Shown one piece after another: positions 10,898-21,822 of a DNA stretch of 64,000 bases. The DNA lies in assembly GCA_037893245.1 (NCBI GenBank), contig JBAIAA010000414.1:1402001-1466000 (forward strand), in the 5' to 3' direction. Numbering within the stretch: position 1 is the first letter of the stretch; the number at the start of each line of letters is the position of its first letter. The notes beneath the pieces were generated by a model, which had not been told where the DNA came from, searched no databases, and was given only the letters and a program-made list of their open reading frames with translations. The stretch is from Crossaster papposus (lineage: Eukaryota > Echinodermata > Asteroidea > Velatida > Solasteridae). Position numbers and translations under genes: made by a program.

Positions 10898-12037
10898 GTG
10901 TAATATATGACCGGAAGAAGGGAAGTTGGGGATGGGGTGACGTACCCGTACCCGTAAGTTTGGGCGAGATCGGACCAAGGACTTGGGAGGAGTAGCGAAA
11001 AACGAACATTTGACCTTTGACCCCAGTGATATATGACCGGAAGAAGGGAAGTTGGGGATGGGGTGACGTACCCGTACCCGTAAGTTTGGGCGAGATCGGA
11101 CCAAGGACTTGGGAGGAGTAGCGAAAAACGAACATTTGACCTTTGACCCCAGTGATATATGACCGGAAGAAGGGAAGTTGGGGATGGGGTGACGTACCCG
11201 TACCCGTAAGTTTGGGCGAGATCGGACCAAGGACTTGGGAGGAGTAGCGAAAAACGAACATTTGACCTTTGACCCCAGTGATATATGACCGGAAGAAGGG
11301 AAGTTGGGGATGGGGTGACGTACCCGTACCCGTAAGTTTGGGCGAGATCGGACCAAGGACTTGGGAGGAGTAGCGAAAAACGAACATTTGACCTTTGACC
11401 CCAGTGATATATGACCGGAAGAAGGGAAGTTGGGGATGGGGTGACGTACCCGTACCCGTAAGTTTGGGCGAGATCGGACCAAGGACTTGGGAGGAGTAGC
11501 GAAAAACGAACATTTGACCTTTGACCCCAGTGATATATGACCGGAAGAAGGGAAGTTGGGGATGGGGTGACGTACCCGTACCCGTAAGTTTGGGCGAGAT
11601 CGGACCAAGGACTTGGGAGGAGTAGCGAAAAACGAACATTTGACCTTTGACCCCAGTGATATATGACCGGAAGAAGGGAAGTTGGGGATGGGGTGACGTA
11701 CCCGTACCCGTAAGTTTGGGCGAGATCGGACCAAGGACTTGGGAGGAGTAGCGAAAAACGAACATTTGACCTTTGACCCCAGTGATATATGACCGGAAGA
11801 AGGGAAGTTGGGGATGGGGTGACGTACCCGTACCCGTAAGTTTGGGCGAGATCGGACCAAGGACTTGGGAGGAGTAGCGAAAAACGAACATTTGACCTTT
11901 GACCCCAGTGACCTTGACCTTTCCAAAAATGAACCCCTCAAGGGCAATTCTGGGGTCAACTTACATCCACCCACCAAGTTTGGGCGAGATCGGACCAAGG
12001 ACTTGGGAGGAGTAGCGAAACAAACAGACAGACAAAC
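10898..12037. repeat. 126-bp tandem array, eight copies plus a diverged ninth
   Basis: Eight near-identical 126-bp units run from about 10898 to 11910, each with ATATATGACCGGAAGAAGGG, GACGTACCCGTACCCGTAAG and TTTGACCTTTGACCCCAG. A ninth, diverged unit runs to about 12037 and ends in CAGACAGACAAAC and a (GAT)n run. TGACCTTTGACC is a DR1 nuclear-receptor-type half-site pair, present once per unit. The unit length is a multiple of three, so two minus-strand frames stay open for over 330 codons. I do not regard them as genes. Confidence 0.95.
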
Positions 12038-12268
12038 GTTGCTCGAATTATAGTATGATGATGATGATGATGATAGTATGATGATATGAGTTGCCATTGC
12101 TCTTTCTCATGAATATTTTAATCACGAACCACCCAGCTCCTGGAAAAAAATATCACGAACCGCTACACCGGTTAGTATAAAGTGTCTTCTGAACAAAGAC
12201 GCTCCATTCGTGCAAAATAATGGAGCGGTAGGACAATAGGTGGTGACGTCCCAGGTGGAGGTTAAGTC

Positions 12269-12372
12269 AGATAATGCCCTCGTTAACGCGCCATTCGTGG
12301 GTAATAATGTCCCTCGGGCTTCGCCCTCGGGACATTATTACCCACGAATGGCGCGTAACTCGGGCATTATCT
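12269..12372. repeat. Long palindrome 2 (hairpin with GA / GNA tip)
   Basis: A near-perfect 104-bp palindrome directly right of the TTAA element. Read on the minus strand, the tip is CCC, GA mismatch, GGGC, GAA triloop, GCCC, GA mismatch, GGG (12311-12331). Arms are A+T-rich outside the tip. Confidence 0.9.
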
Positions 12373-12385
12373 ATAACATAAACCC

Positions 12386-13843
12386 CAGTTGCCTTACACC
12401 TGCCAATCACGCTGCGATAATTACACACTCGTAAACTCAACACAAACAACCTAAATCAACTGAAACAAATTACTCGTGGATTGGTTCTTGTCGCTCAGTT
12501 TATTCAACGTCATTGGTCTTTTTGTATTGGAACCATTTTTGTATCGCAATATACATGCAAACAGTAAAATGTGCTTATTAATTAAGATTATTTTTTGCCC
12601 TCCTACTCGATATTGATGTGGTTTTGGTAATTTTAAATTAATTTCAATTATAAGCATTTATCCAAATAATGCATAATGTCATAATAGCGATTAAGTAAAA
12701 TTGTTACAAATGATTACCATATTTCTTACAAACGACACCCCATAAAACCTAGTTTCAAAAACATGATCACTAGTGAACAAAAGCTAACAATGCCAAGAAG
12801 CATGAAAAAAGGAATAGTTTTTTAATGTTTGTTTTGTCACAAGAAACTATGTTTTAAAATTGTGCAGACAAATAATAAATAATGACATCAGAACAAATAC
12901 ATCTGTGAAATTTAGATTCTCTTGGTTTTGTCGTTTACAGTATTTTCGTGGGAAAGTAACTGGAGTAAAACAATATGATGAATATTTTGAATATTTTTTT
13001 ATAAAAGGAATAACATTTGCCACAAATTCTAAGCAGATGTCATTTTGTGCAACATTCTATTCGTGCAATACAAATACTATCAATGCATACATGTACGAAT
13101 AACACTTATTTTAAATCTAAGTAACAAATTGTTTTTACATACGCTGTATTTATAATTTAGCAAGAACAGTTTTCACAATGTTTCGTTATATGAACTTTAT
13201 TCAAGAGGCAGCCATTTTGATTGCGTTCCCTGGATGTGCGTATCCGATAAATTGTGAATTGTTTAATGGGATGGTGCCAGACTTTTTTTGAATTATAGCC
13301 TCACTTTCAATATTTGTTTTGAAATGTGGCATGAAACATAAAGTTAATCACAAATGTGTTATTATTCATCAGAGACGACTGGTGTTATTTCGTAATTAAC
13401 TTTATGTCATTGTTTTCATTTCTATTCTCAAGTTAAAACAAAATGACGATTTTACCTCACTTTCAATTATTATGACCGACTCGTGAATAAATCTCATAGT
13501 GACGGATGCTGTTCGTAGCCCTGCAATGTTGGCGAAAGTTATACTTTAAAGGAGAATTTAACTTCAATTTAAAAAAGACCATCATGCCTTTTTTATAATG
13601 TAATCGGCAGGTTGTTGTACATATGGGTGAACCCTTGTGTGTGTGATTGCGCCTGTAATGTCGCTGTTAAAAAGGAAAATCGGAGTGAAAATAAACTTAT
13701 TCTAAATTCGAGGCAGCTTCGGTTAAACTCGGCTACAATTTAGCATTGCGATATGATCAAATGTAGCCGTTGTTTCGTCAAATGTACAAAATATAATGGG
13801 CATTCTTTTATAATAAGCAAAACAAAAACCAGTTAAACTTTTC
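12386..13843. other. 3' flank of gene 1, shared with genes 2 and 3
   Basis: From TTGCCTTACACCTGCCAATC onward this follows 28597-29985 and 45190-46677 closely, with small insertions and deletions. No ORF is conserved across the three copies, so it is duplicated non-coding DNA and not a hidden gene. Confidence 0.75.
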
Positions 13844-14275
13844 AAGGTAGGATACACCATTTGCAGATATCTACCGAATTATTAAGAAATGTCTTACTTA
13901 TTTGAAAATGAATATTGTCTCTGAAGAAGATCTTGTTAAGATCGAAATATCAGGCCCTCTAAACTCATTTGATAAATATTGTTTGTTAGCATCCAGCAAA
14001 ACAATTGCGCTAGATATCCTGTAATTGTTTCGAAAAATTGAATTTTATAAAAAAAAATCACAATTGCCGGACGGCGATCGTGGAAAAAACAAGAACAATA
14101 AGAACAACGTCCTGACGCCGGTTGAAAACGAACGCCGTTTTTCTGGCTTTTCTCAGCATCTATGATTGTAAAACTTCAGACAGGTCAGTTAAACGATATT
14201 TTCTATCAAATACAACCCCCCAAATCCACCCATTCCTGATAATTCAAGCAATTACCAATGGTGTATTCTACCTTT
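13844..14275 (+). mobile_element. MITE of the GGTAGRATACACCA family, copy in unit 1
   Basis: Terminal inverted repeats AAGGTAGGATACACCATTTG and, reversed at the right end, AAGGTAGAATACACCATTGG. A central hairpin (ATTGCCGGACGGCGAT) and a hammerhead-like motif lie inside. The same element sits at the same place in the other two units (29986 and 46678), and other copies lie at 8201, 27043 and 32997. Confidence 0.8.
13917..13955 (+). ncRNA. Hammerhead-ribozyme-like motif, copy 1
   Basis: CTGAAGA at 13921-13927 fits the CUGANGA box. A stem-loop GATCTT-GTT-AAGATC follows, then GAAA at 13944-13947, a two-pair stem (AT/AT), C at the expected cleavage position 13951, and AGGC, which can pair with GTCT at 13917-13920. 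One extra A separates CUGANGA from stem II. Minimal hammerheads of this size are known from retroelements; activity here is unproven. Confidence 0.4.
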
Positions 14276-14465
14276 AACGTGTTGACAAAGTGATAGTAAC
14301 ATTTCGATTAAAACTGCAAAACACATTATTCCATAGAAACATTTTTTGGCAGATTTATAACAATTTTAAAAGACTTGGGGTATTAAAGAATAATATGGCT
14401 GTGCAATGATTTACAGGTGCCAACTAAACAAGTACATTTCAAAATGGATATCAACAATGCAACAT

Positions 14466-15524
14466 TCATGGTCCAATTTCACGCGTTTTCATGCTACATG
14501 CTTTCATGGAATAACCTGAATCCCATGAGCTCCATAGCACGCCTTGGTAACGATCTGCATTCTTGTATGGGTAATATACACCATTTAAGTGAGAATAATA
14601 ACAGTTATTAAACCACCAGGCTCCTTCGCACACAGATTGTGCACAACTAATGTTCTGTGACGCATCATTGTCACGATCCTTTGTTGAAAAGGGACGTCCT
14701 TTTTGATAATAATTACTATTTCCCTGATACCCAAGAGAGTCACCGACAGTGCTGCTGGCATCGTATTGGTCATAATTCAGATTGTACCCACCCGGAGATA
14801 TTTGGAAGTCTAAGTAGTTTGCCCATGCCGTGTTAACCTCCCAGTCCTCTAAGTCAACTCGTAGCTCCCATGATCCACGTGAATCGTCAGACGTCAGAGT
14901 CACCAAGTTGTCGTTACCCAACCAGAACTCACCGGATAGATCGCCAAAGCCAGACTGGTAGTCGGTCCAGTTACGGTAGAAGTCCACGCTGCCATCTTGT
15001 CGCCTCTGAAACACGATCCATCCCCCGCCGTCAGTTTCCATGTCGCAGTAGACACGAAGATCGTCATTGCAGAATTCCCCTGGGTAGATTGTGTAGATAC
15101 CGCTTGAACGATAACCATCATCTAAGAGCATCTTGCAACTTTTGTAGCGATTCAAGGAACTACCAGCCAGTGAGTAGAGAGGTGTGTCCTCATCTGCATC
15201 AAAGTACACACTCTTTTGAGTTGCATTGAAGAAGTCGAGATGCTGCCGTCTCATGGCAAGGTTTAACTCGCACATTTTACTGCAGTCATTAAAGTTAAAA
15301 GACTTGCAATGTTGATCCATGCTGCATTCACGTCCGCAGATGACACGAGATCGTACAATTTTGGTTGCGAACGCAAACCCTTTTAGGGCGCGATTTTCTG
15401 CGGCATAAAACGCATGTTTCTCTGCATAAGAGGTTCCATGTCCAGTGACGGACGAGGTAGCTCCTTGACATATGATGAATATTATGTGAAATAGTTGCAA
15501 CCCAGTAAAAGTCAGTTTCGCCAT
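14466..15524 (-). CDS. Secreted PAN/Apple-FReD protein, class B (gene 1)
   Basis: A 352-residue ORF from an ATG at 15524. Residues 1-24 (MAKLTFTGLQLFHIIFIICQ...) are a signal peptide, so the product should be secreted. Residues 38-108 form a PAN/Apple-like module with cysteines 63, 67, 73, 81 and 85. Residues 128-352 form a complete fibrinogen-related domain: first cysteine 130, YCDMETDGGGW at 159-169, calcium-site DRDND at 283-287, and the GAWWFNNC motif ending at cysteine 308. FReD proteins such as ficolins and tachylectins bind acetylated sugars and microbial surfaces, so a lectin-like immune or adhesion role is likely but inferred. It has two cysteines, 152 and 299, that gene 2 lacks. No intron interrupts it. 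Its closest relative here is gene 3. Confidence 0.93.
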   Translation of the reverse strand: MAKLTFTGLQLFHIIFIICQGATSSVTGHGTSYAEKHAFYAAENRALKGFAFATKIVRSRVICGRECSMDQHCKSFNFNDCSKMCELNLAMRRQHLDFFNATQKSVYFDADEDTPLYSLAGSSLNRYKSCKMLLDDGYRSSGIYTIYPGEFCNDDLRVYCDMETDGGGWIVFQRRQDGSVDFYRNWTDYQSGFGDLSGEFWLGNDNLVTLTSDDSRGSWELRVDLEDWEVNTAWANYLDFQISPGGYNLNYDQYDASSTVGDSLGYQGNSNYYQKGRPFSTKDRDNDASQNISCAQSVCEGAWWFNNCYYSHLNGVYYPYKNADRYQGVLWSSWDSGYSMKACSMKTREIGP

Positions 15525-15712
15525 TGCTTCAATTACTTAAAGGATTCGTTAAAATCAGATGACTTAACTTCGATCACAGTTTGTTTTATTTGTTTTTGTA
15601 TAATGTGCGCCACAAATATAGTTGAAATCACGGGAAGAAAATCTAGCGATTTGTCGTATCTGATTGAATTATCCACAATGGTTGTTCAACGACTACAAGT
15701 CAAGCCGTACTG
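15525..15712 (-). promoter_or_regulatory. Proximal upstream region of gene 1
   Basis: It resembles the DNA upstream of gene 3 (for example AGCGATTTGTCGTATC against AGCGATTTATCATGT). A TATA-like ACTATATTTG on the minus strand lies roughly 90 bp before the start codon. Promoter activity is inferred. Confidence 0.4.
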
Positions 15713-17846
15713 CTTTCGGCTGCTGTCCTCTCTATACAAATGCTAGGATGCTTCTGTGCTACAGAGGCCTGGCGATGGTGGGACTTGGTATAGTTTACAG
15801 AAAGGAATGGGTTGAGGAAGACAACGTGTATCTCTCATTCTCTCTGATTGGTTATCCAAGTGAGTACGTCATTGAGGTCAGTGGCTAGTAATTGGTCAGT
15901 ATTCCCGCAGTTACAAACCGTATAGTCTTTGATTGTCTGATGTTTTATTGTAAGCTGATTACCTCATCGGTCTGTGAGATTCTGGATAAACATTAAGCGC
16001 TGAAGTGCACTCTTCGTTCGTTTTAATTAATTGTCGCCATGCAACAATTAATTGTCGACAAGAAGTAATTAAAGGAAGTTGGCTGCGCTCCATGTAGGAA
16101 CATTGACGAGCAGCCCAGCGCCAGTTATGATGTTTCAGAATCAGGGTCACTACTTGCACAGTAAACAGCCGTCCACAACTTCAACTTATAGTCTGTGCGG
16201 GAAACTTCTTGGCCTATCGCCAAGTAATGACTGCGGGAACTTAGCGCAAGACGGCAGATTGTCTTGGAGACGGAATTCTAGTACCAATTAGATCATCGAT
16301 CTAAAAAAGCTAATAAAGGCTGGAATAGGGTCACCCAAAACAAGGACGGTTGTATAGTGGCATTGTTGTCAAAGAAACAATGCGACGAGCAGTGTCGGCT
16401 TGTCAATATTTATGTTAAGTTTCTGCCTATACATAAATGTGTACATATTTTCTTTAACTTATAATTATCAGTAATAATCTTTGAAATAGACTAATTCTTT
16501 GATTTGAGATGGTTTTATATCCTTTAAGGACTTTTTTGTTGTGTTAAGTTGTTTTTGTTTTTAAGTGTTAAGTTGCTTTTGCTCTTGATAATCCCCGACG
16601 TGGCGCACTCAGATTAGGGACGAACACGTACTCGGCCGATTTTGTTCCCAATAGCCAGACGCCACTTTTTTTCTTTTTTTTGGACTAAACATGACATAGT
16701 TGCCGTCTCACATTCAATATGAAAATGGATTTAAAAATCACAAGTGGCGTGTATTGTTTAAAGCAGAATCAGTGTCAACAAATATCGGATGTCATGTGAA
16801 TATACACGAAACGAAATATCACAAGCTTGTGGTTTTACGTAGGCCTATATGTTGTAGTAATAGTATGGAAAATCTATTGTATTACGAACAGAAATGCTGT
16901 TTTTCAAAAGGATTTTCTTTTCTTTCGCAGGTGCAAGATGAATAACTGGCAGTAAAACATTGATAGAAAAGTATCACAATTGAATTTAGGAATGTTTAGA
17001 AGATCTTGGGTTGGGATTGTACGTTAATAGCTGATAGCTCACTCGTTCTGTTTATTTTATTACGTAAATACACAAGAATATATCCATTAATATTTAAACG
17101 AAGGTCCATTAATATAAATATGTTAAGGGCCGAGTTCTGAAGGCATGCTGATTTCGTTATCATTAGAGTGGGTCCACGTAAATATTTTATATAAGTGTCC
17201 TCGGCAATTAAAAACAAAAAATTATATGAAAGCTATAGGACTTGGTAAGCAAGTAACCAAAATAGCCAAAATAGCCAGTTTTGGGCCCGCCAAAACAGTT
17301 TTTTAGCTTATTTTTAAAAATTCACCCAGCCAAAATGCAAAATTATATCACCAAATCAACTATATCATTACAGAGAATTAGCATTGCCCTTAATTGAGAA
17401 CCAAATTAAATGTTTTAGATGTCACCCATATGCTATTTTTAGAACATGCGTTAAAGCATGTTTTTAGAACTTGTAAAATTGTAATTTTTACCCTTTTTTT
17501 ATCCCTCAACTTGCCAGGAGTCTCATAATATTTTCCTTTTGGATTTGATTATAGCTTGCATTGTTCTTTTCATATCTGGTGAGAACAGTTTGGGAGATTG
17601 TATCCTCTTTAGGCAGTACTGCATCAAAAATAATCATTTTCCCAAAGTTTGAAGTAATAATACACACACAAATTGTACTTCTATGAATATGGCTCCGTTT
17701 TGAGGGGCGACATGCTTAAAGAGGCTATTGGGTTCTGTATAAATAATGCTTTAGTTTGGGTTCTGAATAAATAATGTTTTAGTTCACAACAAGTATTGTT
17801 TCCTCTTTTTATATGCCACTAATAAAATGTTTTCAGAAAATGGTAT

Positions 17847-19173
17847 AGGGCAATTCCACGGTAACTCGCGTTACATTTAATGGGACCAGGAAATGATTTT
17901 CAAGCTACTACTCTGCTAGTCAGGGTCATTGGAGGTAGATTTTTACTCTGCTTCAATGTGAATATTCAAGTTACTGAACAGCCAAAGAAAGACCAAAAAT
18001 GTACCTTTGTTTAATTTTGAGGAGACATTTAATATCGGTAACTCGCGTTACAAAAATAGGACATAGCTATAAAGCTGAGGACAGTTTATTTAAAATTCTC
18101 CTCATACCAACATATCAGAACCTAAATAATTATGTTTTTTCACAATGTGGGTGTGTTAGTGACAACATTAAAGTCAAATATTGATGTGGTTTTTAAGCAT
18201 TAGATAGATTACAGAGAGCCTACATGTTGGTAACTCGCGTTACGGTAACTCGCGTTACACTTTGTCCACAAATAAAAGTGAAACACTACACAGTGATTGT
18301 GGGTTTTTAACTTTTAATTTCTACAACTTCAAGCAATCTCAAACATAGTTTTAACAGAACAAGCCACAAAGCCTTAAAAATTAGTGGCATTAGTGTGATT
18401 TTTATAGTGCCAAAAGACACACATTTGCCTATGTACAATGTACACATGCATGGGTTGAAAGAACAATTTTTATTCTTCCATTATTAATAAAGGGTTATGA
18501 TCTTAAAACCAATCTTTTGTGACATTGGTGTATTTCCAATGAAGAGGGTAATGATGGAAATCACTCAAAAACAAACAAAATGGCTACATTTTATGGTAAC
18601 TCGCGTTACATGTCGGTAACTCGCGTTACATAGTAACTCGCGTTACACATTTTGTGAGAGTATTACCTAATAATGGAAAGGATGTTATGCTTTTTTCTTT
18701 TACTGACAGTTCTGAAGTGAATGAAATTTAGAAAATATCATACTGTACTTAATCAATTTCATCTATGTGTTTAGAAAGGAGAACAAAATGATGTTTTGGT
18801 AACTCGCGTTACATCGTTCCAATACCAGAAACTGAGGCCATCATGTGACTTACTAGCAATGGAACATTGATTTTTGTTCACATAAGTTTAATAATACTCG
18901 GTTCCCTAACTACTTATCAGATGAATCAATAAGAAAAACTGTTTTTTCTTTAAAATATCAGTTTATTTCACAATTAACCTTTTTTTCTTAATTCAGAGCA
19001 TAAAATTTATCGTTTACAAATTCAAGCGTATTTTGAAAAATACTTGACGTATTTATTAAAAAAAATCTTTCCAATGAACTAGAGTTTGTACTCGACAGTG
19101 GCAGATAATTATATGTTTCTTATCTTGAAATTTTTTTTTTTTGGTTTTGTCCACTCTCCTGTGGAATTGCCCT
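17847..19173. mobile_element. DNA transposon with eight GTAACTCGCGTTAC motifs
   Basis: Perfect 13-bp terminal inverted repeats AGGGCAATTCCAC (17847-17859) and GTGGAATTGCCCT (19161-19173). The 14-mer GTAACTCGCGTTAC occurs eight times, always on the plus strand, at 17861, 18038, 18230, 18245, 18596, 18616, 18633 and 18799. No transposase is seen. Repeated subterminal motifs of this kind often bind a transposase. The superfamily is not recognised and no clear target duplication is visible. Confidence 0.75.
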
Positions 19174-21142
19174 GGAAATGCTGTGGAGGGGGTTAGTCTA
19201 GATTTTCGCCGTTAAAAGTGCTGCTTATTCAGTAGGAGTAATTCACAGGCCTACAACTCACTCTTATAATTTGAAAAAGGCGCTAGATTCATAAAAGTAT
19301 TCTTGTTTGTGTGTATTATAACTTCAAACTGAAGAAAAAATTCAAATTTCATTTTTCAATTTTTTTGGGAAAATGACAATTTTTAATGCAGTACTGCCTT
19401 TTCTCACCAGATATGAAAACAACAATGTTGGCTCTAATCAAATCCAAACGGAAAATATTCTGAGACCCCTGGCAAAACCCCTGGTTAAAAGTTGCTATTT
19501 TACAAGTTCTAAAAACATGTTTTAACGCATGTTCTAAACATAGCATAATGGTTACATTTGAAACATTATTTTTTTTCTCGAGTAAGGGCAAGAATGATAC
19601 TTTGTAATGATATAGTTGATTTTGTGATAAAATTGTGTATTTTGGCTGGGTGATTTAAAAAATAAAGCAAAAAAACTGTTTTTGCGGCCGCAAAACTGGC
19701 TAAAAATGGCCAAAACAAAAATTGACCTGTTACCATGGCAACGGGCCATATAATTTTTGTAGTTCTATTTTGTTTACTTGCTTACCTAGTCGTTTCATAT
19801 TAATAAAAAATGAGTGGCCCCACAACTTACTTTCATTGCCATTAATAATTTATCCTTAGCTTTAAACCTTCACAATGCATTTTCCTACCGTTTTTATTTG
19901 GTAGGCCTACTGGGACATCGCATTAGCGCAACATGGGTAGTCGTAAAAACATGGAACGTTTCGGAACTATTTTTGTTCTAACAAAACGATGGTTCGCTAA
20001 AAGTAAGCATAGCATTTTTGATTTTAGGTTAAACCAAAAACAAAATTGACTATGGTGAATTTAATTTTCTAAAAACTCACTTCAGCGGCCGTCAATAAAA
20101 ACAAGCTGTAAACAAGTGTAAATAAATGCAGAGTTTTAACTTTCAGTGGAGTTTCAAATGGTAACTTGAGCAGACGAAACCCTTCAGTACTCAATACACG
20201 CCAATTGTGATTTGTAAATCTATATTGAATGTGAGACGGCAACTATGTCAGGTTTATTCCGAAATTTAAAATAAAATAACAAGTGGCGTCTGGCTATTGG
20301 GAACAAAATCGGCCGGATACGTGTTCGTTCCTAAGCTGAGTGCGCCACGTTGGGGATTATCAAGAGCAAAAGCAACTTAACACTTAACACAAAAACAACC
20401 TAACACAACAAAAAAGTCCTTAGAGGATATAAAACCATCTCAAATCAAAGAAGTAGTCTATTTCAAAGATTATTACTGATAATTATAATTAAAAAAATAT
20501 GTACAATATTTATATATAGACAGAAACTTAACATAAATATTGACAAGCCGACACTGTACGTCGCATTGTTTCTTTGATAACAATGCCACTATACAACCAT
20601 CCTTGTTTTGGGTGACCCTATTTCAGTCTTTATTAGTTTTTTTAGATCGATGATCTAAATGGGGCTAGAATTCCGTCTCCATGACAATCTGCTGTTTTGT
20701 GCTAAGTTCTCGCAGTCAATACTTGGCGATGGGCCAAGAAGTTTCCCCGCACAAGCTACCGGTTGAAGTTGTGGACGGCTGTTTACTGCGCAAGTAGTGA
20801 CACTGATTCTGAAACATCCCAACTGGCGCTGGGCTGCTCGTCAATGTTCCTACATGGAACGCAGTTAACTTTCTTTAATTTTACCTCTTGTCGACAATTA
20901 ATTGTTGCAGGACAACAATTAATTAAAACGAATTAAGAGTTTACTTCAGCGCTTAACGTATATTCAGAATCTCACAGACCGATGAGGTTATCAGCTTACG
21001 ATAAAACATCAGCCAATCAAAGGGTACGGTTTGTGACTGCGGGAATACAGACCAAATACTACTCACTGACGTAAATTACGTACTCACTTGAATAACCCTT
21101 CAGAGAGAAAGAGAGATAGACGCCGTCTGCCTCATAGTCATA

Positions 21143-21703
21143 GCCATCCTGAGCCACGCAGAGTTAAACGGGCTCTTGAATTGTCGCCCTCAAACCCTGC
21201 GGACATTCGCAGCAATCATTAAACAAGTTGGCCAATACATGATATGAACGTCCACCCCTGATAAACTGACAATTTCTACCACTGTACTTATTGGCGTTTA
21301 CGTAGCTGTTCATTTTTTTATGTTTCTTATTCTGTATAATATATAATAGCAAAGTTTTATTTCACGTTCTGTACGTTAATTTCTAAAATCTTTCCGATTA
21401 ATTTAAATTTTTACGTGGGAGGATGAACATTTTGTGAGAACACCTCATGCCTTGGGCTGTTTTTCGAACCCGAGTTTTGTCTTCGTCTGAGGCTTCATTC
21501 ATACAGTTTAGCAATAGGCTGTATAGCCAGAGACGGAGCCAAGGCCAGGGGTTTGGAAAACGGCCTTGGTCTGTTTGTAACGGAGGCTCTGATTGGGCGC
21601 ATGAATCTTTGCGCCAATAACCACGGATCTTGCCGAAAATCCGCAGTTGTTTGAGCGCTATTGGTGGAAAGCTCGTAAAAGCGCTGCGTGGCTCAGGATG
21701 CCT
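21143..21703. mobile_element. Small TIR element inserted in the right arm
   Basis: GCCATCCTGAGCCACGCAG at 21143-21161 is complemented at 21685-21703. The block is absent from the corresponding place in the left arm (near 15825), so it inserted after the inverted duplication formed. Confidence 0.7.
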
Positions 21704-21822
21704 CATACTGTCATAGCTCAACTCATTCCTTTATGTAAACTATACCAAATCCAACCATCGCCATGCCTCTGTATCACAGGAGCATCCTAGCATGTGTATA
21801 GAGAGGGCAGCAGCCGAAAGCT

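Larger units (their letters stand above)
10501..12261. mobile_element. TTAA-flanked DNA transposon, non-autonomous
   Basis: TTAA sits at both edges (10497-10500 and 12262-12265). Terminal inverted repeats of about 65 bp begin CCTCCACC and include GACGTCACC and TATTGTCCTACCGCTCC. Similarity continues inward in a TAGCGGTT block. TTAA target duplications are known for piggyBac and Kolobok elements; which of these applies cannot be told without a transposase, and none is seen. It interrupts the 3' flank of gene 1, and the corresponding flanks of genes 2 and 3 lack it, so it arrived after the units duplicated. Confidence 0.8.
15713..21822. repeat. Giant inverted repeat upstream of gene 1
   Basis: The left arm, 15713-17690, is matched in reverse complement by 19265-21822. 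Landmarks are GCTTTCGGCTGC against GCAGCCGAAAGC, the TTGTCGACAA segment, the ATCATCGATCTAA/TTAGATCGATGAT block, and the GGCAGTACTGCATCAAAAAT block near the centre. The right arm is longer because it carries an insertion at 21143-21703. The loop holds a separate transposon (17847-19173). The left arm starts about 190 bp before gene 1, and its outer part is related to the upstream DNA of gene 3. Short open frames inside are not conserved between the arms. Confidence 0.85.

Noticed and set aside
10850-12097. 415- and 337-codon minus-strand frames
   Set aside because: They are by-products of the 126-bp tandem array; two frames are open in parallel and there is no known domain.
14870-15229. Plus-strand ORFs opposite the FReD genes (also 30987-31397 and 47487-48080)
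   Set aside because: They lie antisense to well-supported genes and recur only because the sense sequence is conserved.
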